A stretch of 64,000 nucleotides of DNA from Bacteroidota bacterium (GTDB lineage Bacteria > Bacteroidota > Bacteroidia > AKYH767-A > OLB10). Each line of letters opens with the position of its first letter. The stretch's first letter is position 1. The position numbers and the translations under genes are program-made. The DNA lies in assembly GCA_016713925.1 (NCBI GenBank), contig JADJOH010000008.1, forward strand, positions 620,001 to 684,000, read 5' to 3'. The notes below the pieces were generated by a model. The model made no database searches, was not told the origin of the DNA, and was given only the letters and a program-made list of their open reading frames with translations. Shown here one piece after another: positions 38,501 to 47,016 of this stretch.

Positions 38501-41061
38501 CCGGAACAAAAGGTCACATCATTTCCTGCAGCAGCCACCGGTACCGGACTCAAAATTATTTGAACCGTGTCTCGATTTGTACAGCCATTCAAAGTAGTCA
38601 CTACTACATAAAATAAGGTGTCCGGATCAGTCGCCGTTGAATCAATATTTAAATTAAGCGTGGGATTAGAAATCGTGGTATTGCTTAAACCTGTGGAAGG
38701 TGTCCAGCTGTAATTATAACCGGAAGTAGAGGAAGTGCCCAGATTTAATGTATTTCCCGAGCATAGCAATTGATTACTCCCGGCATTGGCTGTTGGGATA
38801 GGTCTGACAATGACGTTAACCGTATCTCGGTCAATACACCCAAACAATGTTGTCGTAATAATGTAGGGTACAGTATCATTAGTGGTTAAAGATGTGGTAA
38901 GACTCACTGATGTATTGCTGCCGGTACTATTGCCCAACCCTGTTGCCGGATTCCAGCTATAAGCATAGTTGGCCGTTGCTGATGTTCCTATCGTACCCGA
39001 AGCGCCTGAACAAAAACTGATATCATTACCCGCATTGGCAGTAGGTATTGGTCGAACGATTATCTGCACGGTATCACTGTCATTGCAACCAAAACTATTT
39101 TGAACAATTACAGCATAGAATAACGTATCCGGAGTGGAGTTGGATGTAGTAAGTGTGATAACAGGGTTCGCGATACCCGGATTACTGATCCCTGTTGATG
39201 GAAACCAGGAGTACGTAAATCCCGCAGTGGGCAATGAGCCAACCGGAGCACTACTTCCGGAACAAATGGATACATTATTTCCGGCATTCGCAACCGGGAA
39301 GGGGTTAGTGGTCACGACAACAGTATCAGAATTTATACAACCATTCAAGGTGGTAGTCAAAATGTACGTAGTAGATTGCGGTGACCCTGTACCGTTAGTT
39401 ACGGTGACTGTTGGATTCGAAATAGTCGCGTTATTTAATCCGGTCGAAGGACTCCAGGAATAAGTTACTCCTGCCGTTGAAGGACCTCCTAATACTGCGC
39501 TTCCTCCGGAGCAAAAGGAGATATCATTTCCGGCAACAGCTGCGGGAAGATTTCGGATAAAAACGGTTTTACTTACTGTATCGGCCGGACATCCGAAAGG
39601 ATTAACAGCGATGACAGATACTGTTGCTGTTCCATTATTTGTAAAATTAACACCTATTGATCCTGTGGTGCCACCGCTTGACTGACTCCCGTTTGTGATA
39701 AGCCAGTTATAAGTATAGCCTGCAGTTGTACTTACCGTATAGCCGATACCGTTAGCTGCATTCAGACATAGTGTGTCAGGTCCGTTGATGATAGCGGGTT
39801 GTTGAGCCGGGGTGACATTGATGGTGTAAACAATATTTGTTGTTTTGGCAGGACATCCATTGTCTACCACTACTGCACTGAATTGGTAAGGCGTGGTTCT
39901 TCCCTGATCACATGAAGTGCTCCAGCAAAACTGACTGGAAAGACTTCCAATTCCGGATGTTGTACTCAGTGTAGCAGTTGGCACAGTAATGAGTGGATTA
40001 AAAATATCTCCGTTTCTGCTTAGAAATAAACTATCTCCGTTTGCATCATTAAAAGCAACATTGAAACAGAGAGTCTCTCCTTCCTGAATGGTATAGCTAG
40101 TGGTAGTGCTTCCCGGAGCCAGATTAGGCGCAGGATTAACAGGGCAGTTGATAATAATGAGTTGAATATCCCTTCTTGTAATCCCAATTAAAACGCCGTT
40201 TCTGTATTCTTTAATTTCAACTGCTACTACATAAAATCCCTGATTGGGTGCAACATAAGAAGCAAGTCCTGTAGTTGTATCAATATTGATATAGCCACCA
40301 GCTCCAAATGGACTCGCAGCACTGTATCCAAAAGCATAAGTGACGTCGGGTATGGGCCAGGTATAGCTGACAGGAGGTCCGGGATTTGGATTTGCATTAT
40401 TCGAAATACCACCATAGGGTGTGACAAAATTATAAATCAACAAATCACCATCTGCATCGAAAGCTTGATTTAATACACTCACTGTATCTCCTGAACATAA
40501 AAAAGGAACCGGAGCCACGGCAAAAGTTGGTGCATTATTTACAATCGTGGGAGGAGGAACCTGCGCATAATACGCTTGCCCTGTTCCACCCGGATTATCA
40601 AGGTTGGCAATATTATTATTTCTACAACATCTGTCAGCAATAAAATAGTAGCCTGTTGAATTGGAAGGTACGCTGATTATTCCCTGATAGATTCCTTCTT
40701 CGACACAAACACTGGGTAGAAATGTGCAGGAGTCATTGGCATTGGGCGGGGTAATAAATTGCTGACTGATGAGTGGCATAGAAATATCTGAAAGCAGAAT
40801 TTTATTTCCTCCCGGATTTCCCGGATTGTCCTGATAAGCACCCAGCAACATTGTTCCCGGCAACTGTGAACTTCCGGGATCGCAAAGCCGATAAATATTT
40901 AATGTTACTCTGTAATCATAATTCCCGGTACTGCCATTCAATCCAAGGTATTCATAGCTTAAATTCCCACCCATGAGGTGACTCGCCTGAGTGGAGTTCA
41001 TGAAGAATAAAGAGAGGAATAGCCATGCGTAGCGTTTCACTACACGTTGTAGGTTGTTCAT
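35590..41061 (-). CDS. Giant T9SS type B adhesin-like protein with many Ig/PKD-like repeats
   Basis: A 1823-residue protein. N-terminal signal region 'RYAWLFLSLFFMNSTQAS', then 'HLMGGNLSYEYLG', an N-terminal domain (about 28-310) seen in gliding-associated surface proteins. The middle (about 420-1680) is a long run of modules of 75-85 residues: many share 'P.ANAGND..FCSG', 'Y.YSW.P.TGLS', then 'FGC.DRDTV'. Others are PKD-like ('SGS.YQWTNSGGSIL.G'). A last PKD ('LNYQWNFGDGNSST') precedes a type B sorting domain ('NSFSPNGDDINECFDL', 'YNRWGEMVFKSTG'). It is probably a surface adhesin or matrix protein. It has its own terminator and is divergent from the flavoprotein gene at 41197. Confidence 0.93.
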   Translation of the reverse strand: MNNLQRVVKRYAWLFLSLFFMNSTQASHLMGGNLSYEYLGLNGSTGNYDYRVTLNIYRLCDPGSSQLPGTMLLGAYQDNPGNPGGNKILLSDISMPLISQQFITPPNANDSCTFLPSVCVEEGIYQGIISVPSNSTGYYFIADRCCRNNNIANLDNPGGTGQAYYAQVPPPTIVNNAPTFAVAPVPFLCSGDTVSVLNQAFDADGDLLIYNFVTPYGGISNNANPNPGPPVSYTWPIPDVTYAFGYSAASPFGAGGYINIDTTTGLASYVAPNQGFYVVAVEIKEYRNGVLIGITRRDIQLIIINCPVNPAPNLAPGSTTTSYTIQEGETLCFNVAFNDANGDSLFLSRNGDIFNPLITVPTATLSTTSGIGSLSSQFCWSTSCDQGRTTPYQFSAVVVDNGCPAKTTNIVYTINVTPAQQPAIINGPDTLCLNAANGIGYTVSTTAGYTYNWLITNGSQSSGGTTGSIGVNFTNNGTATVSVIAVNPFGCPADTVSKTVFIRNLPAAVAGNDISFCSGGSAVLGGPSTAGVTYSWSPSTGLNNATISNPTVTVTNGTGSPQSTTYILTTTLNGCINSDTVVVTTNPFPVANAGNNVSICSGSSAPVGSLPTAGFTYSWFPSTGISNPGIANPVITLTTSNSTPDTLFYAVIVQNSFGCNDSDTVQIIVRPIPTANAGNDISFCSGASGTIGTSATANYAYSWNPATGLGNSTGSNTSVSLTTSLTTNDTVPYIITTTLFGCIDRDTVNVIVRPIPTANAGSNQLLCSGNTLNLGTSSTSGYNYSWTPSTGLSNTTISNPTLNLNIDSTATDPDTLFYVVVTTLNGCTNRDTVQIILSPVPVAAAGNDVTFCSGQSVVVGTSSVTGYAYSWLPVTGISNTTSAQPNLSLINTGTTFDTSTYVMSVNWFGCIDRDTIQVIVKPLPVSQAGTNTSLCDGDTLTLGTSPTAGYTYNWTPGTGLSSTTSSGPLVTVSNPGPGILTLTYTVNTFWNGCTSRDSVTLTINPLPAVGATASSNPICAGTGTTLTASGAGTYNWAISTAPGTSIGTGNTITVTPVASTTYLVTGTSSANCINTSSVTVTVIPLPTVSITAVSDTICSGDTITLNAGGASTYTWSTSGTTIGSGSSVSVSPSTNTSYILTGTDANNCSNTDTIDITVNPAATVSTIIGSLSLCPGVTGVQYWVLNPNPNSTYNWSITNGIIQSGQGSDTVSVDWDSAGVGSITVVEITDRGCLSDPIVLNVSINIILTPAAPSGPATLCANQAQGQVYTSLNTPGSVYNWFANGGNIISGNGTGIVTVDWTTPGPATVALWYEETSTTVDTVCFGISDTIYITINPVPATGAITGNTSICESDTGNFSVTNTSGSTYQWTNSGGSILSGNGSNTVSANWNTSGTTIITVTETNSFGCTGAPVTYSLTVNPLPNANAGSDNSICIGDSTLLNGSGGISYQWSPATGLSNPGIANPIAIPSATTTYTVLVTDGNGCKNTDTVTLFVNPLPIVSAGSDVDICIGSSTQLNATGGSIYIWSPNTGLDNSFISTPTANPVTTITYTVLVTDSNGCKNSDQVLVTVNPLPTAQTGADTIICNGSSIVLQASGGVSYQWSPATGLNNPAIANPIATPGSPTTYTVTVTDINGCTDEDDLFISINDQPDALFELDTTFTRFNCDGVRIKTINLSTNALNYQWNFGDGNSSTAFEPGYLYPFGANINITLIAKNNQCADTLLLPVQFDELEEYLKGLPNSFSPNGDDINECFDLRKKLNFTDCSTWYVYNRWGEMVFKSTGSQHCWNGRKDSDGELCPTGTYFYVLKIVDSSFKGSITLFR

Positions 41062-41196
41062 AATTTATAGGATTAAAACTTGTTTTGGTCGTTGGGTGTA
41101 AATAAAAAAGTAATAATATTTTTCAAAGTAACCCATTCATTATGAATTTTCAAAGGCAGAGATATGTATTTAAACAGTATTTAATAGTCTTTTTCG

Positions 41197-42456
41197 ATGT
41201 TTAAACTCCTCCGTATATGCTATTTTTCGCCTGTGGAATACTCTCCGATTACCATCATTGGCGCCGGTCCTGCAGGATCTGCTACCGCCTTAGCGCTCTC
41301 AAAAAGAGGAATTCCATCGTTACTTATCGATCAGGCAGAGTTTCCCCGGGATAAGGTTTGTGGTGATGCGTTGAGCGGGAAGGTTGTCCTCAGCCTTCGG
41401 AGAATAGATCCCGCCTTAGTGCAAGAGCTTGGAGAACAGCAAATTACCATCGGTTCTCATGGAGTTATTTTTGTAGCTCCCAATGGTAAGGAACTCAAAG
41501 TACCTTTCCGGAGAGAAGAAGATCCGGCCAATCCTCCCGGTTATATTGCGCGCCGATATGATTTTGATAATTGGTTATTTGAGAAGGCTGCCGGTGCTCA
41601 AGGGGTGACAACCAAAACAGGACTCCGGATTGAAAAGTTCCGGAGAGAAGGTAAGGATTGGTTGCTGAGTGATAAAGATGAAAAGATAATCATACGGACT
41701 CCCCTTGTTATTGCGGCGGACGGAGCTCATTCCCGCTTTGCAAAGGAGGTAGGTGGTATTGTGATGGAAGAGGAGCATTATTGTGCAGGTCTTCGTGCGT
41801 ATTATAAAGGGGTGAAAGATTTAGATCCAAATGGTTTTATTGAACTTCATTTTGTGAAAGATTTTTTACCGGGTTATTTCTGGATTTTTCCTCTTCCCAA
41901 TGGTTATGCGAATGTTGGGGTGGGTATGAGGAGCGATGTGGCCGGTGAAAAGAAAGTGAATCTGAAGGAGGCCATGCTGAAACTCATCAGGGAATATGAA
42001 CCGCTTCGCCGTCGCTTTGAGGGAGCAGAACCGGAAGGACAAATTCGCGGATATGGATTACCGTTGGGTTCTAAGAAAAGACCTTTGTCCGGAGATGGTT
42101 TTATGTTGCTGGGAGATGCCGGTTCTTTGATTGATCCCTTCACCGGAGAAGGTATCGGTAACGCGATGATTTGCGGAATTAAGGCAGCAGAAACTGTGGC
42201 TGCCGTAAATGGCGATTATTCAGCAGTGCAACTACAGCAATACGACGCGTCGGTCTATAAACGCCTATGGCCGGAATTAAGCCTCAGCAAAAAAATGCAG
42301 GAGCTCGTTAAATATCCCTGGCTGTTTAATCTCGTTGTCAATAAGGCCGCAAGAAGTAAAACATTACGTGAAACCATTTCCTGTATGTTCGAAGACCTGG
42401 ATTTGCGCGGACGGTTAAAAGATCCCCGTTTTTATCTGAAAGTGCTTTTCGAATAA
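41197..42456 (+). CDS. Geranylgeranyl-reductase-family FAD-dependent oxidoreductase
   Basis: A 419-residue protein. FAD-binding motif GAGPAG (22-27), family mark 'FPRDKVCGDALSG', second nucleotide motif 'LVIAADGAHSRFAK', and 'LLGDAGSLIDPFTGEGIGNAM' (in two parts) near 295-315. Members saturate isoprenoid chains (chlorophyll tail, archaeal lipids, menaquinones) or act as other flavin monooxygenase-like enzymes. In a non-phototroph a quinone or isoprenoid substrate is a reasonable guess. The ATG at 41197 is used; a GTG at 41233 lies just before the conserved start 'EYSPITIIGAGPAGSA' and may be the true start. Its 3' end is followed 8 bases later by a heptamer array forming a large hairpin. Confidence 0.87.
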   Translation: MFKLLRICYFSPVEYSPITIIGAGPAGSATALALSKRGIPSLLIDQAEFPRDKVCGDALSGKVVLSLRRIDPALVQELGEQQITIGSHGVIFVAPNGKELKVPFRREEDPANPPGYIARRYDFDNWLFEKAAGAQGVTTKTGLRIEKFRREGKDWLLSDKDEKIIIRTPLVIAADGAHSRFAKEVGGIVMEEEHYCAGLRAYYKGVKDLDPNGFIELHFVKDFLPGYFWIFPLPNGYANVGVGMRSDVAGEKKVNLKEAMLKLIREYEPLRRRFEGAEPEGQIRGYGLPLGSKKRPLSGDGFMLLGDAGSLIDPFTGEGIGNAMICGIKAAETVAAVNGDYSAVQLQQYDASVYKRLWPELSLSKKMQELVKYPWLFNLVVNKAARSKTLRETISCMFEDLDLRGRLKDPRFYLKVLFE

Positions 42457-42464
42457 ATTGACTT

Positions 42465-42557
42465 GCTACCGGCTACCGGCTACCGGCTACCAGCTACCAG
42501 CCTCCAGCTTATAGCTTGCCCCGCATCCGAAAGCCGGTAGCCGGAGGCTGGTAGCTG
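42465..42557. repeat. Opposed heptamer arrays forming a 15-bp hairpin
   Basis: Eight consecutive heptamers (GCTACCG three times, GCTACCA twice, then GCCTCCA, GCTTATA, GCTTGCC) run from 42465 to 42520. A reversed set follows at about 42531-42557. CAGCTACCAGCCTCC (42491-42505) pairs perfectly with GGAGGCTGGTAGCTG (42543-42557). It begins 8 bases after the flavoprotein stop codon and could act as a 3' hairpin. Confidence 0.9.
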
Positions 42558-42662
42558 ATCATACTGATATCAATTCCGTTACTTGCTGATTTTAATCACC
42601 CCGCAGTTGATTACTAAATTTTAATTTCCACTCTTCAAGATATACGATCTAATAACAAGATT

Positions 42663-45600
42663 ATGGAGACACCGCTCGTCAATACCGGTCAAATAAAAGC
42701 AGAAGAAAATTCGCAATTGAAATTTGAAATCAAGGACGGAAATGAAGCCGCAGCTTATGTAGCTTACCGCACCAACGAAATTTGTGCCATCTATCCGATT
42801 ACCCCTTCCTCCGCGATGGGTGAATTTGCAGATGAGTGGAGCGCCTCCGGGATAAAAAATATTTTCGGAACTATTCCCACAGTGATTGAAATGCAGAGTG
42901 AAGCCGGTGCCGCCGGTACTTTGCATGGTTCATTGCAGGGCGGGGCGTTGAGTACAACATTTACCTGTTCTCAGGGATTATTATTGATGATCCCGAATAT
43001 GTTTAAAATTGCAGGTGAACTTACTCCGGCAGTTTTTCAAATTGCAGCGCGTGCTCTGGCCACACATGCACTTTCTATTTTTGGCGATCATAGTGATGTG
43101 ATGGCAGTACGCTCTACCGGCTTTTCTATGCTCTTTGGCAATAATCCACAAGAAGCAATGGATATGGCATTGATTGCACAGGCTTCAACTTTACAATCAC
43201 GCATTCCCTTTCTCAATATATTCGATGGCTTTCGAACATCACATGAATTGAATAAGGTGGCCATGATTCCGGATGAAGTGATGATCGCACTTATAAATCC
43301 TGCCGATGTCAGTGCACACCGTAATCGCGCATTAAATCCGGAACATCCTTTTATCCGTGGCACCGCACAAAACCCGGACGTTTTCTTCCAGGGTCGCGAA
43401 GCCTCCAATCTTTTTTATCAGCAAGTACCTGAAATCGTAAAGTCGACCATGGATCGTTTTGCCCAACTGACCGGACGTCAGTATCATCTCTTTGAATATT
43501 ATGGAGATAAAAACGCAGAGGATATCATTATCATCATGGGTTCCGGGACAGGAGCCGTAAGTGAAACAGTAGATTTTTTAAATAAGACGGGTCGTCGGAC
43601 AGGTGTACTTGCCGTGAAGTTGTATCGTCCATTCTCAGTGAAAGATTTCATTCACGCCATTCCTTCTACTGTAAAGCATATTGCTGTTCTTGATCGCTGC
43701 AAAGAAAGTGGCGCTATCGGTGAACCGTTATATATGGATGTTTGTGCTGCTCTTCGTGAAGACTTCCATGGAGTTCAACCTTCGGTAATAGGTGGCCGTT
43801 ATGGACTTGCATCTAAGGAGTTTAATCCCGGCATGGTGAAAGCGGTGTTTGATGAATTACAGAAGCCGCAACCTAAACAACATTTTACAATTGGTATTCA
43901 TGATGATGTGAGCCATACCAGTTTGCTATGGGATGAAGATTTTAATCTCGAAGAACAGCATCGGTTCCGTGGACTCTTCTACGGGTTGGGGGCAGATGGT
44001 ACAGTGAGTGCGAATAAAAATTCAATAAAGATTATTGGTGATTGTACGGATCAGTATGTTCAGGGGTACTTCGTGTATGATTCCAAGAAGTCAGGATCAC
44101 TAACGGTATCGCATCTCCGCTTTGGCGAGCAGCCTATTCGTTCCACTTATCTTATCCAATCCGCTAACTTTGTAGCTTGTCATCATTTTTCATACCTGAC
44201 AAAGTATGATGTACTGAAATATGCCGAGAAGGGAGCAACTTTTTTACTGAATGCACCATTTGAAACGAATGAGGTTTGGGATCGTTTGCCCGACACCATT
44301 CAGGAAGAGATCATTAGAAAGGAACTTAAATTCTTTGTGATCAATGCATCCGCTGTCGCCCGGGAAACAGGGATGGGTTCCCGTATCAACACGATTCTTC
44401 AAACTTGTTTTTTCGCTATCAGTAATGTTCTTCCCCGGGAACTGGCGATTTCTAAGATTAAGGAAGCCATTTATAAATCGTATTCCCGAAAAGGAGAAGC
44501 CGCTGTTCAAAAGAACTACCATGCGGTGGATGAAGCACTGGCACATCTGCATCAGATTGATTATTCTAAAATGAAAATTGGAGAATTAAAGCCGGAAGCA
44601 CTTGTTGCTGATCAGGCTCCTTTATTTGTGAAGAATGTTTTAGGTGCAATTCTGGCAGGCGAAGGAGATCATCTTCCCGTTTCCGCTTTTCCTGTTGACG
44701 GTACCTATCCATCCGGTACAACGCAATACGAAAAAAGAAATATTGCCGATAAAGTTCCCGTTTGGGATGCTGACCTCTGTTCGCAATGCGGAAAGTGTTT
44801 TATCATTTGTCCGCATGCAGCCATACGTTGTAAAGTGTATGATAAATCAGAAGTAGATAAAGCTCCATCAAACTTTAAGTTTACCGCGCCGGTCGGTAAG
44901 GAATTCGACAGAGAAAGTGAGGTGTATACGCTGCAGGTAGCGGTGGAGGATTGTACCGGATGTAATCTTTGTGTGGAAGTATGTCCAATAGAAAGTAAAA
45001 CGGAAAAGGGTCATAAGGCCATTAATATGATGGACCAATTGCCACTCAGAGAACAAGAGCAGCAGAACTGGGATTTCTTCCTCGGACTCCCTGACCTGGA
45101 TCGTGAAAGAGTGAATCGTAATACCGTAAAGGGTACTCAGTTTTATGAACCCTTATTTGAATTCTCCGGTGCCTGTTCGGGCTGTGGAGAAACACCCTAT
45201 ATTAAATTGTTAACACAGCTCTTTGGCGACAGAATGATAGTGGCAAATGCGACGGGATGCTCTTCGATTTTTGGCGGGAATCTTCCAACAACACCATGGA
45301 CTACGAATAAAGAAGGACACGGGCCGGCTTGGGCGAATTCTCTTTTCGAAGATAATGCTGAATTTGGTTTGGGGTTGAAGTTGGCTACCGATAAGAAGAA
45401 AGAAAATGCCACACAGTTGTTGCATCGGATTAAGAATTTAGTAGGTCCTGAATTAGCAGAAGAAATACTTACATCGCCCGAGACATCGGAAGGTGATTTT
45501 AAAAACAGACGAAAGCAAATTACAAAACTCAGGGAAGTGCTGCGTACACTGGACCATCCTCATGCAAAGGAACTACTGCAACTGACCGATTTCCTCTCTG

Positions 45601-46238
45601 ATAAATCAGTGTGGATAATCGGGGGAGACGGATGGGCCTATGATATTGGCTTCAGCGGTCTGGATCATGTTTTGTCGACAGGAGAAAAAGTAAATATTCT
45701 TGTATTGGATACAGAGGTCTATTCGAATACCGGTGGCCAAAAATCCAAGGCTTCACCAATGGGTGCCAGCGCGAAGTTTGCGATAAAGGGAAAGCAAACT
45801 TCTAAAAAAGATCTGGCTCTTCAGGCTATTGCTCACGGTAATGCCTATGTGGCACAGATTGCCATTGGAGCAAATGATCTGCATACCGTCCGTACATTGC
45901 TGGAGGCAGAAGCTTTTCCCGGCCCATCCATTGTGATTGCCTACAGTCATTGTATAGCACATGGATATGATATGGCAAAAGGTGCCGAACATCAAATCAA
46001 TGCGGTGAAATCGGGATACTGGCCGCTCTTCCGTTATAATCCGCATAAAGCGAAAGGCGAACGTTTCAGTCTGGACTCCAAGGATGCATCAATACCGGTG
46101 GAGGATTTCCTTTACAAAGAACAACGATTCGATGTCATACGCACGAACAATCCGGCAAGAGCAGAGGATTTTCTGCATCGTGAAGAGCATGAAATCGACA
46201 GTCACTGGGAAAAATTATTGACACTTCGAAATTTGTAA
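42663..46238 (+). CDS. nifJ: Pyruvate:ferredoxin (flavodoxin) oxidoreductase
   Basis: A 1191-residue single-chain enzyme of the usual fused length. It oxidises pyruvate with CoA to acetyl-CoA and CO2 and reduces ferredoxin or flavodoxin. N-terminal domain I has 'CAIYPITPSSAMGEFADEWS' (two parts). The ferredoxin-like domain has two [4Fe-4S] motifs, 'CSQCGKCFIICP' near 704 and 'CTGCNLCVEVCP' near 763. The thiamine diphosphate domain starts with 'FSGACSGCGETPY' near 837 (ligands of the proximal cluster) and has 'GDGWAYDIGFSGLDH' near 987 and 'YSNTGGQKSKASP'. It works in the cytoplasm, and its reduced ferredoxin may feed the NADH-module-less complex I encoded nearby. A heptamer array follows its stop. 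Confidence 0.96.
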   Translation: METPLVNTGQIKAEENSQLKFEIKDGNEAAAYVAYRTNEICAIYPITPSSAMGEFADEWSASGIKNIFGTIPTVIEMQSEAGAAGTLHGSLQGGALSTTFTCSQGLLLMIPNMFKIAGELTPAVFQIAARALATHALSIFGDHSDVMAVRSTGFSMLFGNNPQEAMDMALIAQASTLQSRIPFLNIFDGFRTSHELNKVAMIPDEVMIALINPADVSAHRNRALNPEHPFIRGTAQNPDVFFQGREASNLFYQQVPEIVKSTMDRFAQLTGRQYHLFEYYGDKNAEDIIIIMGSGTGAVSETVDFLNKTGRRTGVLAVKLYRPFSVKDFIHAIPSTVKHIAVLDRCKESGAIGEPLYMDVCAALREDFHGVQPSVIGGRYGLASKEFNPGMVKAVFDELQKPQPKQHFTIGIHDDVSHTSLLWDEDFNLEEQHRFRGLFYGLGADGTVSANKNSIKIIGDCTDQYVQGYFVYDSKKSGSLTVSHLRFGEQPIRSTYLIQSANFVACHHFSYLTKYDVLKYAEKGATFLLNAPFETNEVWDRLPDTIQEEIIRKELKFFVINASAVARETGMGSRINTILQTCFFAISNVLPRELAISKIKEAIYKSYSRKGEAAVQKNYHAVDEALAHLHQIDYSKMKIGELKPEALVADQAPLFVKNVLGAILAGEGDHLPVSAFPVDGTYPSGTTQYEKRNIADKVPVWDADLCSQCGKCFIICPHAAIRCKVYDKSEVDKAPSNFKFTAPVGKEFDRESEVYTLQVAVEDCTGCNLCVEVCPIESKTEKGHKAINMMDQLPLREQEQQNWDFFLGLPDLDRERVNRNTVKGTQFYEPLFEFSGACSGCGETPYIKLLTQLFGDRMIVANATGCSSIFGGNLPTTPWTTNKEGHGPAWANSLFEDNAEFGLGLKLATDKKKENATQLLHRIKNLVGPELAEEILTSPETSEGDFKNRRKQITKLREVLRTLDHPHAKELLQLTDFLSDKSVWIIGGDGWAYDIGFSGLDHVLSTGEKVNILVLDTEVYSNTGGQKSKASPMGASAKFAIKGKQTSKKDLALQAIAHGNAYVAQIAIGANDLHTVRTLLEAEAFPGPSIVIAYSHCIAHGYDMAKGAEHQINAVKSGYWPLFRYNPHKAKGERFSLDSKDASIPVEDFLYKEQRFDVIRTNNPARAEDFLHREEHEIDSHWEKLLTLRNL

Positions 46239-46249
46239 CGATTTGCTTC

Positions 46250-46440
46250 TGGCTACCGGTGGGGAACGACGCTCCTCATCGCGAGCGAAATCTCCAATAG
46301 GAAATAGAGCCTCGCGGCTACCGGCTTCGAGCTACCGGCTACCGGCTACTTGCCACCTTTGGGGAGTCGCCGTTCCCCATCGCGAGGGGGGCCTCCCGGA
46401 GAAATGTAGCCTCGCGAATTCTACCTGCTAGCTTATTTTT
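46250..46440. repeat. Heptamer array with two hairpin islands after nifJ
   Basis: Six exact heptamers of GCTACCG type lie at 46317-46358, the same word as downstream of the flavoprotein gene. On each side is a related island of about 55 bases that starts GGGGA, contains CATCGCGAG and ends CCTCGCG. In the second, TCGCGAGG pairs perfectly with CCTCGCGA (8 bp), and in the first CGCGAG pairs with CTCGCG. The remainder of the 378-base gap 46239-46616 is AT-rich and unremarkable until 46573. Confidence 0.85.
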
Positions 46441-46572
46441 TGAGTAAAATTTTTAGTTCAGAATGTTTTTGAGAATTGAAAGTCTCCTCATATTACTTTC
46501 AAAAAGCTAAAGACAAATCGGCAGCATATAGAGTCTAAAATAATTCAGAGAATTAATTCATTACATAATCCA

Positions 46573-46614
46573 GCGAGCAGCCAGTAGCAAGAGGCTAGGA
46601 GCAAAGGGCAAAAT
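46573..46614. repeat. Degenerate heptamer array at 3' end of the small post-nuoN gene
   Basis: Six consecutive 7-base units, GCGAGCA, GCCAGTA, GCAAGAG, GCTAGGA, GCAAAGG and GCAAAAT, all begin with GC and keep exact 7-bp phase. They stop two bases before the minus-strand stop codon at 46617. Confidence 0.65.
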
Positions 46615-46616
46615 AA

Positions 46617-47000
46617 TCACTTATTAAATTCAAAATAGGGTACTTCATCATTGGAAATGATTTCGTTTTGCTTCCAGTAGGCAAGGGTAACGACATGCCC
46701 TTCTTTTGTGCGTAACAATCTTCCAAAAATGGCATTGATGGTATTAAAGGTCATATCTGTTACGCCCACTGTAAATTGGGTGGGTGCAGGAGGAGGTGAT
46801 GGTGGTGCAGGGGTTTCGCCATCAGCAGGAGGAGGCACAGGTGCAGCTTTTGGAATAATTCCACTAACGACTACCGTATACCCGTTTCCTTCTAAAAGAG
46901 TTTTTAAAAACTGAGCACGGTCCGGAGTTACTGCTCTTTCAACAATACAGCATTTCACGCCGTCTAATTCTTCAAATTCGTGATTTTTATTGATGGCCAT
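46617..47000 (-). CDS. Uncharacterised protein encoded after nuoN
   Basis: A 127-residue protein that I do not recognise. The N-terminal 50 residues look like a small alpha/beta unit ('GVKCCIVERAVTPDRAQFLK', 'LLEGNGYTVVVSG'). A Pro/Ala-rich linker follows (about 51-73, 'PVPPPADGETPAPPSPPPAP'), then a second small globular part ('FTVGVTDMTFNTINAIFGR', 'GHVVTLAYWKQ'). There is no signal peptide or membrane segment. It starts 16 bases after nuoN in the same direction, so it is probably the last gene of the complex I operon. A role in complex I assembly is possible but is only an inference from position. Confidence 0.75.
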   Translation of the reverse strand: MAINKNHEFEELDGVKCCIVERAVTPDRAQFLKTLLEGNGYTVVVSGIIPKAAPVPPPADGETPAPPSPPPAPTQFTVGVTDMTFNTINAIFGRLLRTKEGHVVTLAYWKQNEIISNDEVPYFEFNK

Positions 47001-47016
47001 GGTTGATATTTTTTTT

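Noticed and set aside
46243..46431. 62-codon plus-strand frame after nifJ
   Set aside because: It is composed of the GCTACCG array and hairpin islands; no independent coding evidence.
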